From assembly GCA_021734475.1 (NCBI GenBank), contig JAIPIU010000008.1, positions 1-62,443 on the forward strand: a DNA stretch of 62,443 nucleotides, in the 5' to 3' direction. A program made the position numbers and the translations under genes. The first letter of the stretch is position 1. Each line of letters begins with the position of its first letter. Positions 1 to 8,835 of the stretch are shown here, piece after piece. Under the pieces are notes generated by a model. That model did not search any database and was not told the DNA's origin. It was given only the letters and a program-made list of their open reading frames with translations. This DNA comes from Candidatus Altimarinota bacterium (GTDB lineage Bacteria; Patescibacteriota; Gracilibacteria; Absconditabacterales; Absconditicoccaceae).

Positions 1-2144
1 AAGAAAGCAAAAAAATAATCCTCGCGCAAGAAAGCCCGACAAAAACATATATAAATACTCAAAAGAAAATAGTAAAATGATATATAAATGCACTAGAAAA
101 CAATGATGCAAAAACTCTTAATATGTCAGAATTAGTTTATAGTAAATCTATCAATTATTTACAAAATCTAGATAAAAAAATTCAATCAGTCTCCAATCAA
201 GTAAGTAAATATAGTATAGTAAAATCTGATTTCAAAGCTCCAGAAATCAGAACAAATAATGCCTTGATATCACAAAACACAAGTACAAGTACTACTACAA
301 ATCCAAGCCTATGATGATATACAGACATCTCATCTTTTATAAATTGAGTCTTGATAGAATCATATTCTTGATCTGAAAAGAAAATGACAAACGTAGTATA
401 TGAAAAAACATTTACAGACAAAATATGAAAAAATTATGTACAAGAAGATATGAACAAAGACAATAAAAAAGATATTTTGATGCGAGATAATAATAATGTA
501 TATATCAAATATCATTCACAGAACGAAGAATATCCAAACACAAAACACAATACAAAATATTATATATACAACTATTCACTGGATTCTTATTACTGATTAG
601 AATCAATAACCGATGAATGATACTTATCTATACAAGATATAGATATCAAAATATACAGCGAAGACAATGAAGTCAAAAACTTTAAAATGAGATGACAAAA
701 TTTTGAAAATATCAGTTTTGGGTTTATGAATAGTGAGATATTGGGAGATATCCCTGATTGATATTTACTCAAAATCAACCAAAGAATAGATACATTCTTT
801 GACAAAGATGAGATAATAGATTCAAATAATAAAGATAAAATAAGTAAAAAATATATATTGATAGTACCTAAATGAACAGAATATACATGATACAAAATCA
901 AAACAGAAGAATGAACTTATAGAATAGAAGATCTACTAACTTGAACTATTTCTCAAATCATGGAATATAATCCAGCCAAAGAAAATATAAGTATAGTCAT
1001 TTCCTCTCTACCTAGAAATCGAGAATATGCACAAGTATCTACACTCAAATTGGAAAATAGTATTTACTTTATCAACTCTCCTTGGTCAAATCAAACTGTA
1101 TGATGAATACAATTAATATGAGATAACAAATGACCAGAAGTTATAGTAAATCTATACAGACCCGCTATAAATCAAATAATCCAGACCTGAGAAAATCTAG
1201 AATGATTTGTATGAACAAATTATATTATAAATGCTCTACGAGAAGATAATGTAGCAGTATCCAAAATGTGGATAGAAAAAGATAATAAAATACTCAAAAC
1301 ACTGACATGACTAAACAAAACCTGATTTATCAATCTATCATGATTGTTTTTTACATGAGAAAACGATCTAAGTTTTGATTTCTGGGCTGAAGATTTCAAC
1401 CAAAATATAAGCCAACAAAAAGTTATTTTAAAAATCAGAGTTCCTAAATTAGAAATTACTGATATATCCAAAATCACTAATCCAATATGATCTATACAGA
1501 CTCCTATCACTATCACAACTGAAATAGAAAATGATATGGATGAATGAAATATCATCTTCCAAAGATCTAGATATACAAATATACGAGAAAATCTAACATG
1601 AATATACAATTGAAATCAAATCTGATATTATCCATTATCACCAAATCAAATAACAGTAACTTGATGATATTATGATTTTGGAGATGATATTGGACTATAT
1701 CTAGCAAATTGAGATTTGATAGCAAAAGTCAATCCACAAAATTGAAAGATACAAATACAATCTTGATATCAAAACAATATAAGCATAAAAGTAGATTTCA
1801 CTAGCCATATACCTATCATAAAAATAATAGATATACAAGAACTTAAAGTCTTATTCCAAATATACTTCCCTCCACAAAGTTTAGAAAGTTTGCAAGTTCA
1901 ATGATTTGAAAAAGTACAACTAACAAATACTATATTTGGTATATTCAAAGATTGACGATCTATCAGAGAAAATAATCAAGATTCATTATTTATTAGTCCT
2001 CAATGATATATTTACGCCAATCAAGATTTGGATTGAGATTACTCTTTTGACGATAATAGCCAAAGTATTATTTATAATATCAAATCAAAATATAATACAA
2101 ACAATAGCTGAAAAATTTATATCAAGATAAAACCTTTATTTTAA
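1..2144 (+). CDS. Large protein of unknown function, 5' end outside window
   Basis: The frame starting at base 3 is open from the window edge to TAA at 2142-2144, giving at least 713 residues, with dozens of in-frame TGA codons read as Gly. I recognise no domain. The sequence is rich in Asn, Ile, Tyr and Lys, with alternating short hydrophobic and polar stretches that suggest repeated beta-sheet modules, as in extracellular or surface proteins. No transmembrane segment is visible in the part present. The next gene begins 10 bases downstream on the same strand and encodes a signal-peptide protein, followed by a pilin-like membrane protein, so the three probably form one transcription unit for a surface structure. 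That role is inference. Confidence 0.75.
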
Positions 2145-2154
2145 ATCAAATAAA

Positions 2155-3075
2155 ATGAAAAAATTCTGACTCAAAATTCTAATAAGCGCGATCATAATGT
2201 CTACTATCATATGACGTGTTTTTGCATTGGAGTCAGATAATTGAGATTGTGCAATCATACTATCTACATGATGAAATTTTGAATGGTTGAATTCTTGGGA
2301 TTGAGATAATGAGAAAGTATATCCCAAAGAATCTATCAAAAGAGCTATGCTAAATCTCAAAGCATTTTGCTGTCAAGCAAACACACCTGGAAGTGAAACT
2401 CCAACATGTAAATATGACAAAGACAACGGTCTATTATTGGAACAATATCCAGATAGTCAGTTTTTGTTTGATCATTTGGTAGATATATGATTGAGAAGAC
2501 TGGACGCTATGTCTGAATTGTTGTATGAAGATGTAGATGCAGATATTATATGAAAACAGTGGAGAGAATTTATTATCCAAAAAGCTCAACAAAAAGATTG
2601 AACAACGCCTACAGATATAAATCCTGAATTTAAAAGAAATCGGACTTTGAATCAAAACTATATATTGGAATATCGAAGAGATGGAAATTATGCTACAGAA
2701 TATCAATCATGACGAGAATCCAAAGTAAAAGATTATGACAATCGACCACTAATAAATAGATATCAAAACATATGTGAAGTAGTATCATATATATATTGAA
2801 AATCTCCAGGAGAATTGAATAATTACATCAAAACATATTGATATAGCAATTGTGAAAATCTAATAAAAGATACAACATCAAGAAATATTTTGTATACCAA
2901 AGTAATTATGTTGAAAAAATCAAACAAACTATTATATGATAATGCAGACTCATATATCAAAACTTATTTTGCAAAAAGTAGATTACAAAAACTCAAAGAA
3001 ACAGTATTGGCAATACTCCAAGCATTTAGCACAGTAAATAAACAAGTAATCAAACTAGTCCAAGAATGTTCTTAA
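2155..3075 (+). CDS. Secreted protein of unknown function
   Basis: The 306-residue frame opens with ATG and a clear signal peptide: MKK, then a hydrophobic run of about 18 residues ending near RVFA. The mature part is polar and holds several cysteines, including a CC pair near residue 65 and a Cys shortly after, which could form disulfides outside the cell. The C-terminal third is helical and lysine-rich. In-frame TGA codons are read as Gly. It lies 10 bases after the large upstream gene and 18 bases before a small membrane protein gene, so the three are probably co-transcribed. I do not recognise a family. Confidence 0.75.
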
Positions 3076-3093
3076 TTTATATAAATTACAAAT

Positions 3094-3591
3094 ATGATTT
3101 ATACTCTAAGTAAAAAAATCTTAATCTGATTATTAATTCTATCATCGTTTCCAATAGTAAATGCAGCTGATCTAGGTGATAGTGATTTTTATATTATACC
3201 ACCAAGTGAAGACGCAAATATATGAGATAAGGTAATAGAGATATGATCCGAATGATGAAACGTTATCGAAAAATATAAAGATGCAGCATATTGAGAAAAA
3301 GATGCAAACTGAAATCGTCCAAACGAAAGTAATCTTAGTCTTGGAGATCAATTAGCGTCATGAATAATGAACCGAGATACCTTACTAGATTATGTTACAT
3401 ATATTGTCAGGTTTTTATTACAGATATGATTGGTTATATGAGCATGAGTAATGATATATCTATGATATCAAAAAATTACAGAATTCCGAGAATTCAAAGC
3501 ATGAGGAATCAAATATGTAATAGTATGAATTTTTATTATATGATTTGCTTACGTTATAGTTAGGACTCTAGTAAGTATGTTTATAAATTAA
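3094..3591 (+). CDS. Small membrane protein, pilin-like (TrbC/VirB2-like topology)
   Basis: This 165-residue protein starts with a signal peptide (MIYTLSKK followed by a hydrophobic run to about residue 25). It then has a polar region and two hydrophobic helices near the C terminus, at about residues 95-125 and 135-160, separated by a short charged turn. This layout, a cleaved signal and two closely spaced helices in a small protein, is that of VirB2/TrbC pilins and of similar small proteins near VirB4 in candidate-phyla genomes. The sequence itself is not diagnostic. Several Gly residues in the helices are TGA codons. It is the last gene of the 1-3591 unit and is followed by the convergent uvrB fragment. 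Confidence 0.7.
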
Positions 3592-3595
3592 TTTT

Positions 3596-4372
3596 CTAAG
3601 AATCCGGATCCATTTCTTTTAACTGATCACGTATTACTGCTGCTTTTTCAAATTCCCAGTTTTTGATAGCATCTTCCAATTGCTCTCTCAAATTTTTGGA
3701 TATAATTTCTTTCTCTTTTTTGGTCGCTCTTTTGAGTTTTTTAAATTTTCATTTAGTTAATCAGTCGAAATTTTGAAATAGATTATCATCAGTTTTGACA
3801 GATTCCAATGACTTTACATTAGAGTCAGCTTTCATAGGTTTAATCTTATTTTTTTTATTATATTCTTGTTGGATCTCGCGACGACGATATGTCTCTCGTA
3901 ATGATTTGATCATCGATTCAGTAAAATTATCAGCATATAGCACCACTTCACTAGCAGGATTTCTAGAAGCACGACCTATAATCTGAATCAAAGATGTCGT
4001 CGAACGCAAAAATCCCTCTTTGTCTGCATCCAATATAGCTATCAAAGATACCTCAGGAAGATCTATCCCTTCTCTAAGTAAATTTACTCAAACTATTATA
4101 TCAATCTGATCAGTTTTGAGTTTTTTGATTATCTCTCGACGATCGATAGTAGATATCTCGCTATGCAGATAAAATGCTCTATATCATTTCTTCACAAGAA
4201 AATTAGTCACTTCTTCAGAAGATTTTTTGGTCAAAGTCAAAAGCAATATCTTTCATTTTTTAGATATATGATAATCTAATTTGGATAATAGATGATCTAT
4301 AAATTCAGGAACTTTTGCTTTTGTTTTACTTGGATCGGTTTGCAAAAAATCTTTTAAATTAGCATTTTTCAT
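3596..4372 (-). CDS. UvrB C-terminal fragment (helicase domain 2 plus UVR motif)
   Basis: The 258 residues match only the last part of excinuclease subunit UvrB, normally about 660-670 residues. Visible are [12 protein letters not shown], the [12 protein letters not shown] block, [13 protein letters not shown], the helicase motif VI equivalent QIIGRASRN, and a terminal UVR motif ([13 protein letters not shown]). Missing are the N-terminal Walker A motif, the beta-hairpin that grips DNA and the UvrA-binding domain, so it cannot act alone as UvrB. Its ATG lies 14 bases after the stop of the recombinase gene on the same strand. I infer that the insertion or rearrangement that brought in the recombinase truncated uvrB. 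It could be a remnant or a translated C-terminal product. Confidence 0.85.
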
Positions 4373-4385
4373 TTTAACAAAATTT

Positions 4386-5207
4386 TTATAAAGGACTCTG
4401 AATATTTTTCAACATTGGATTGGTTACCTGAGTATATATTTGAGTCGTACGAATATTTGCATGTCATAACAATGACTGAACATAACGAATATCAGTACCA
4501 TTTTCAAGTAGATGTGTTGCAAAACTATGACGAAGTGAATGAAATGTAGCTGACTTTTTGATTCAGGATTTAGTTAGAGCTTGATTAAAAATATTTTGGG
4601 CAGTACGATCAGATAATCATCATCCTCTTTCAGATTCTAAAAGAAAATCATTTCAAGATTTATCAATACAGAATTTTTTTATATCAGCAATCAAAGACAA
4701 GGGTAATAAAGTAATTCTATCTTTTTGTCACTTGGCCGATTTCACGTGTATAAAATTATTTGAAAAATCTATATCCATGACTTTCAAACTAATAATTTCA
4801 CTGACTCTCAGTCAAGCACCATAAGAAAGTCATATCAATAACTTATGTTTGGGATTTAAAATATTATTTAAAATCTGATTAATTTCTTCTCTAGATAATA
4901 AAATAGGTAATTTGCGTGGTTCTTTGGAAAGTCTAAGATCGATGATAATATTCTTCTTTAAAATTTCTTTCACAAAAAATTTAATCGCTTCTTTATAAAG
5001 GTTAATAGTTTTTGGAGCTTTATTTTTAGATTGTAGATGTAAAATAAAATCAATTATTTTTTCTCTATCTATAGACTCAATATTATTTTTTATAGATTTC
5101 AGAAAATAAGAAATACAAGACTGATAAATCTCAATAGTTCTAGGACTATAATTTCTTTGTCTTAATTCTCTACTAAGTTGATCCAAATAATATTGCATTG
5201 TTTGCAT
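4386..5207 (-). CDS. Tyrosine recombinase (XerC/D-like), integron-type integrase candidate
   Basis: The 273-residue protein has the N-terminal SAM-like DNA-binding domain ([16 protein letters not shown]) and a full set of catalytic residues: Arg in GLRVSE, Lys in KGQKDR, HxxR in [12 protein letters not shown], His in LLGHANIRTT and Tyr in IYTQV. Family knowledge says such enzymes cut and rejoin DNA through a phosphotyrosine. The gene points away from three cassette-like units, and an attI-like point lies 98 bases upstream of its start, the standard integron arrangement. The roughly 40-residue insertion that marks IntI between the catalytic Lys and the HxxR box seems absent: spacing there is XerC/D-like. 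In-frame TGA codons show the gene is adapted to the host code. Confidence 0.92.
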
Positions 5208-5304
5208 TTTTTTCTATATTAATTTCAATAAAAACAAACACATAACATTGCGCATAATATACAAAAAATAACTACTTTCAAGAAAACATTGCGGACAAGG
5301 AGTA
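5208..5304. other. attI-like region between the recombinase start and the first cassette
   Basis: There is no gene in these 97 bases. They contain a direct repeat ACATTGCG (about 5246 and 5287) and an inverted pair TAACTACT / AGTAGTTA that ends at the GTTAGGC box at 5305-5311. That box fits the integron consensus GTTRRRY and is repeated in inverse as GCCTAAC at 8738-8744, the R'' box of the first attC-like site. Direct repeats next to a crossover point are typical of recombinase-binding sites at attI. The assignment rests on position and on the box match. Confidence 0.6.
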
Positions 5305-5410
5305 GTTAGGCGACATATTTTTGAAAAATTTGTTAATTGAAATGTTTTTGGTGGGCTTTAAGAAATAAGGAATTTGATTTTTTTAATTTTAAAAGAGGGG
5401 GGGTGAAAGG
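5305..5410 (+). repeat. Left imperfect inverted repeat of cassette 1
   Basis: Segments here recur in reverse complement at 8587-8744: GTTAGGCGA, then TATTTTTGAAAAATTT, GTTTTTGGTGGGCTTT, ATTTGATTTTTTT and a G-rich stretch, in the same order. The right copy carries about 40 extra bases after GTTAGGCGA. Confidence 0.8.
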
Positions 5411-5511
5411 TGTTTTCTCCGCTATCGCTACGAAAACGAATTTTAATTGGAAAAAAGAACAAATTTGAGTATTATAAGTTTAGATATTTTATTCTTTAAT
5501 TGGAGATAATT

Positions 5512-5898
5512 ATGGCTACAAATAAACCAAAAGTATTTATCAGTTTTGATTTTGACAATGATCAATTTTTAAGAGATTCTTTAGTTGGTCAATGCAAAAA
5601 TGAAGGCACTCCATTTGATATGGAAGATTGGTCAGTAAAACAACCTTGGGATCAAAATGAATGGAAAGAAAGATGTTTAACAAAGATTAAAAGATGTGAT
5701 TTAGTGATTGTTATGGTAGGAGAAAAAACGGCAAATTGCAGTGGAGTAAAAGCTGAAATCAAAATGGCAAAAGATGCAAATATCCCGATTGTTGGATTAA
5801 GAGGTTATCCAAATAAAACATGCCCTCATCCTGAGGGAATAAAAGTTTATACTTGGACTTGGGATAATGTGAAGGCTTTAGTTAGTGGTAAAAGATAA
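5512..5898 (+). CDS. TIR-like domain protein (MTH538/DUF1863 type)
   Basis: The 128 residues have the pattern of the TIR-like MTH538 family: KVFISFDFDNDQFLRDSL at the N terminus, a central acidic/Trp segment, CDLVIVMVGEKT, and then EIKMAKDANIPIVGLRGY. Related proteins include the Thoeris sensor ThsB, which makes an NAD-derived signal on phage infection; whether this one has that activity is unknown. I chose ATG 5512 over TTG 5500 because GGAG lies about seven bases before it. No TGA is used for its eight glycines. It is the first gene of cassette 1 and is followed after 2 bases by a small membrane protein, a pairing seen in candidate defence modules. Confidence 0.85.
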   Translation: MATNKPKVFISFDFDNDQFLRDSLVGQCKNEGTPFDMEDWSVKQPWDQNEWKERCLTKIKRCDLVIVMVGEKTANCSGVKAEIKMAKDANIPIVGLRGYPNKTCPHPEGIKVYTWTWDNVKALVSGKR

Positions 5899-5900
5899 CT

Positions 5901-6389
5901 ATGACAAACAAACTTTTTATTAACAGCGAAAAAGAATATGGTGATGATTACAAGAGCCATTTTTTAGAGCAATATAAACTTTATTTAGAAAGCATTGAAA
6001 AAACAAGCGACAGAAGACAATCTGCTAATAATTATTTTCTAACTGCAAATACCGTTTTAGTTTCTATTCTTGCCTTGTCTTTCCAAACCGATTTTTTAAA
6101 AGATATTTTTTGGTTTAAATTATTGATTGCTATTATTGGAATTTTATTTTGTATTGTGTTTTGGTTTTTGATTCGTGCATACAAACAGCTCAATACAGGA
6201 AAGTTTAATGTTTTACACAAAATAGAATCTAAATTGCCACTGTCTTTATATAATTACGAATGGGAAATTTTAGGAGAAGGTAAAGATAAAAAGAAGTATT
6301 ATCCTTTTTCTCACATAGAGCTTTTAATTCCTTGGGTTTTTTCAATAATATATCTAATATTATTTTTTATTTTTATTTGTAAAACATAA
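5901..6389 (+). CDS. Small membrane protein next to TIR gene (RipA-like octameric membrane protein family?)
   Basis: The 162-residue protein has a polar N-terminal helix (EQYKLYLESIEKTSDRRQ), a helix with ANNYFLTANTVLVSILAL, a second hydrophobic pair around residues 70-95 and a final transmembrane segment ending at ICKT. The combination of EQYKLYxE, SDRRQ and NxxFLTxNT is one I associate with small membrane proteins often found beside DUF1863 TIR genes and labelled RipA family. That label is from memory and not checked. In this setting it may be the effector that disturbs the membrane when the TIR protein signals. It lies 2 bases after the TIR gene and 3 before the nuclease gene. No TGA codon is used. 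Confidence 0.65.
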   Translation: MTNKLFINSEKEYGDDYKSHFLEQYKLYLESIEKTSDRRQSANNYFLTANTVLVSILALSFQTDFLKDIFWFKLLIAIIGILFCIVFWFLIRAYKQLNTGKFNVLHKIESKLPLSLYNYEWEILGEGKDKKKYYPFSHIELLIPWVFSIIYLILFFIFICKT

Positions 6390-6392
6390 ATT

Positions 6393-7055
6393 ATGACACT
6401 ACAAAAACTATCAATTGATTATTTAAAAATTGAAGCAAAAAACTTTTGCTTACAATATAGTAAAGAAAAAATCCATGGTTTATATGGCGTTACCGACGGG
6501 AAAGCTGTTGGTACATTTATTGAACATGAGTTTCAAAATTATTTAGAAAAAAAATATATCTACACAAAGGGAAATTCTGCAAAAGGAATTGATTTGCCTT
6601 CGGAAGATATAGATGTTGATATTAAGGTAACATCAATTAGACAACCGCAATCATCTTGTCCGTTCAGAAGTACCAGACAAAAAATTTATGGACTAGGATA
6701 TAATTTGCTAGTTTTTGTTTATGACAAAAAAGATTATACAGATGACGGTAATTATTCCATCTTAGAGTTTGTTAGTTGTGCTTTTGTGGATAAAGAAAGA
6801 ACTGGAGATTTCCAATTAACTAGTTCTCTATTAAGTATTTTAAATAATGGTGCGAATAAAGATGATATTATTGCCATATTTCAAGATAAAAACCTTCCGG
6901 GTGACGATATAACCTTCAATGAGCTTGCGGATGAAGTATTAGAAACAAAACCACTACTAGGCTACTTAACAATTTCAAATGCTCTACAATGGAGATTGCA
7001 ATATGGAAGGATTGTTGGCATGCCAAATTCAGACGGTCTTTATAAACTTATATAA
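6393..7055 (+). CDS. Putative type II restriction endonuclease (PD-(D/E)xK-like)
   Basis: The 220 residues contain a plausible PD-(D/E)xK core: Glu in GTFIEHEFQNYL, then a segment ending DIDVDIKVTSIRQPQ, where D-x-K follows a run of acidic residues, and the beta strand YNLLVFVYDKKD. The position directly before an adenine methylase gene (3-base gap) supports a restriction role. Family knowledge: such enzymes cut unmethylated sites that the partner methylase protects. The recognition site cannot be told from the sequence. All of about 16 glycines are GGN codons and no TGA is used, as in its three neighbours. The alternative is another PD-(D/E)xK nuclease of the defence cassette. Confidence 0.65.
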   Translation: MTLQKLSIDYLKIEAKNFCLQYSKEKIHGLYGVTDGKAVGTFIEHEFQNYLEKKYIYTKGNSAKGIDLPSEDIDVDIKVTSIRQPQSSCPFRSTRQKIYGLGYNLLVFVYDKKDYTDDGNYSILEFVSCAFVDKERTGDFQLTSSLLSILNNGANKDDIIAIFQDKNLPGDDITFNELADEVLETKPLLGYLTISNALQWRLQYGRIVGMPNSDGLYKLI

Positions 7056-7058
7056 ATT

Positions 7059-8570
7059 ATGAAAGAATTTGGAGATTTTCAAACAAATAGCCTCTTGTCT
7101 TCCAAGGTATGTAAATTACTGTTAGAATTGGGGGTAAATCCAAGCGTTATTATTGAACCCACTTGCGGAGAGGGTAATTTTTTACTTGCTGCAAATTCAC
7201 AATTTAAAAATTGCAAAAAGATATTAGGGATAGAATTACAAAAACACTATATAGAAAAAATAAAAGATAAGATAAGTAGTGATAAAAAAATAAATCAAAA
7301 TATTGAAATCATAAATGCTGATGTTTTTGATTATGACTTCGGTAATATTTCATTAAAAGAAGATGATCGTATTCTTCTCATAGGCAATCCACCATGGGTA
7401 ACCAATTCAAACTTGAATGGCAAAAATTTGCCAAAAAAATCAAATTTTAAAAAAAATAACGGTTTAGACGCAATCACAGGTAAAGCAAATTTTGATATAT
7501 CCGAATTTATATTACTACATTTATTTGAATCTTTTAAAAAAAATAAAGGGCATAGTGCTTTTTTATGTAAAACACAAGTTGCAAGAAATATCATTGAATT
7601 TTTACCCTCAACTGACCTTGATATAAACAACATTAAAATATATGAATTTGATTCAATGAAAGAATTTAATGTTTCTGTTGACGCATGCCTATTTTATTGT
7701 GAATTTGGTAATAAGGTTAAAAGTTATCAATGTGAAGTATATAAACTTGATGAATCAGAAAAAATGTTAAGAAAATTTGGATGGCATGAAAATAAATTCA
7801 TTTCTGATTTAACCAAATATAAAAAGATACAAAAACTTGATGGCGTAAGTCAGCTTGTTTGGAGATCTGGAATTAAACATGATTGCTCGGCGATTATGGA
7901 ATTGACGAAAAGTAAAAAATTAAATTTTAAAAATAAAATCGATAATGAAATAAATATAGAAGATAACTATATCTTCCCTTTACTTAAAAGTTCAAATTTG
8001 AAAGGTGGTGTTCTAAATCAATCCGATAAATATATTATTGTTACTCAAAAAAAACCTGGCGAAGATACAGCAGTTATATCTAAAGATTCTCCCAAATTAT
8101 GGCATTATTTAAATTCTCATAAAACCTTATTTGATAAGAGAAAATCTGTCATTTATAAAAAAAATCCTATCTTTTCTATTTTCGGCATTGGTGATTATTC
8201 TTTTAAGCCATATAAAATTGCGGTATCTGGACTTTATAAGAAGCCGAGTTTTACACTGCTTTTGCCTCAAAATAAAAAAACAATAATGGTTGATGATAGT
8301 TGTTATATTCTAAGTTTTGATAATTTAAAGAATGCTCTTATTACTTTTGCAATCTTAAATTCTAAAGAAGTTTCAGATTTATTAGAATCTATCGTATTTT
8401 TAGATTCTAAAAGACCTTATACTAAGAATATTCTTATGAGAATAGATATAAAAAATGTTTTAAACGAATTGACATTCCAAGATATAATTGACTTTTTAAA
8501 AAAGAGAGGTTTATTTTTAGAAGATATAAATAAAAAAGATTATAATCATTTTCTAAATTCATTAGAATAA
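7059..8570 (+). CDS. N6-adenine DNA methyltransferase (type II R-M, Eco57I/TaqI-like)
   Basis: This 503-residue protein begins with a SAM-binding Rossmann fold: motif I EPTCGEGNFLLAA, an acidic strand end at LGIEL, and the catalytic motif IV GNPPWVTN, which marks N6-adenine methylases of the gamma class. The C-terminal half, from about residue 240, resembles the target-recognition part of Eco57I or TaqI-type enzymes. It would methylate adenine in the site cut by the preceding gene product. The protein is full length and its roughly 20 glycines use only GGN. It is the last gene of cassette 1; the intergenic stretch after it leads into the right inverted repeat and the attC-like site. Confidence 0.88.
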   Translation: MKEFGDFQTNSLLSSKVCKLLLELGVNPSVIIEPTCGEGNFLLAANSQFKNCKKILGIELQKHYIEKIKDKISSDKKINQNIEIINADVFDYDFGNISLKEDDRILLIGNPPWVTNSNLNGKNLPKKSNFKKNNGLDAITGKANFDISEFILLHLFESFKKNKGHSAFLCKTQVARNIIEFLPSTDLDINNIKIYEFDSMKEFNVSVDACLFYCEFGNKVKSYQCEVYKLDESEKMLRKFGWHENKFISDLTKYKKIQKLDGVSQLVWRSGIKHDCSAIMELTKSKKLNFKNKIDNEINIEDNYIFPLLKSSNLKGGVLNQSDKYIIVTQKKPGEDTAVISKDSPKLWHYLNSHKTLFDKRKSVIYKKNPIFSIFGIGDYSFKPYKIAVSGLYKKPSFTLLLPQNKKTIMVDDSCYILSFDNLKNALITFAILNSKEVSDLLESIVFLDSKRPYTKNILMRIDIKNVLNELTFQDIIDFLKKRGLFLEDINKKDYNHFLNSLE

Positions 8571-8586
8571 GGAGTTTTGAAAAATG

Positions 8587-8744
8587 GAATTCACCCCCAG
8601 CCCCTCTTCCATTTTTCAAAACAAAAAAATCAAATACAATAATAAAAAGCCCACCAAAAACGGAATAATATGGATAAATTTTTCAAAAATACGCAAGGCA
8701 CGTTGCACTCTCACTCCGCTATCGCTCCGTTCGGCTCGCCTAAC
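8587..8744 (-). repeat. Right imperfect inverted repeat of cassette 1
   Basis: Reverse complement of 5305-5410 with an insertion: GTTAGGCGA, about 40 unrelated bases, then TATTTTTGAAAAATTT, GTTTTTGGTGGGCTTT and ATTTGATTTTTTT. The bases after the methylase stop (8571-8899) hold no gene; they contain this repeat, copies of CGCTATCGCT words and the attC-like site. Confidence 0.8.
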
Positions 8745-8835
8745 ACAGTATATCTGGCTCGCTCCTGCCGTCGCTCGACCCATATTTGCCTCCGCTATCG
8801 CTACGGCAAACATCAGATATACTGAAACGTTGTCT
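8738..8835 (+). other. attC-like site 1
   Basis: R'' is GCCTAAC (8738-8744), then A, then L'' CAGTATATCTG (8746-8756). After a variable spacer come L' CAGATATACTG (8814-8824), AA and the R' core ACGTTGTC (8827-8834). L'' and L' pair perfectly over 11 bases, so the 98-base element folds as one hairpin. R'' is the reverse complement of GTTAGGC at the start of cassette 1. Site length and layout fit integron attC sites. Confidence 0.78.

Larger units (their letters stand above)
5305..8828 (+). mobile_element. Cassette 1 of the integron-like array (TIR, membrane protein, REase, MTase)
   Basis: The unit runs from GTTAGGC at 5305 to the AAC|GTT crossover of the first attC-like site at 8828/8829. 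It holds four same-strand genes with gaps of 2-3 bases between them. None contains an in-frame TGA, although together they have about 50 glycines, while nearly all neighbours use TGA freely. The start (GTTAGGCGA) is the reverse complement of TCGCCTAAC at the end. The first gene has a GGAG ribosome-binding site, which most genes of this window lack. I infer recent capture from a standard-code donor. Confidence 0.75.

Noticed and set aside
197-1609. Minus-strand open frames of 74-129 codons in the first 2 kb
   Set aside because: They are antisense shadows of the long plus-strand frame, which is continuous when TGA is Gly.
5264-5306. TAACTACT/AGTAGTTA hairpin as a complete attC site
   Set aside because: It lacks L arms and the ACGTT core; its position next to the recombinase gene fits attI better.
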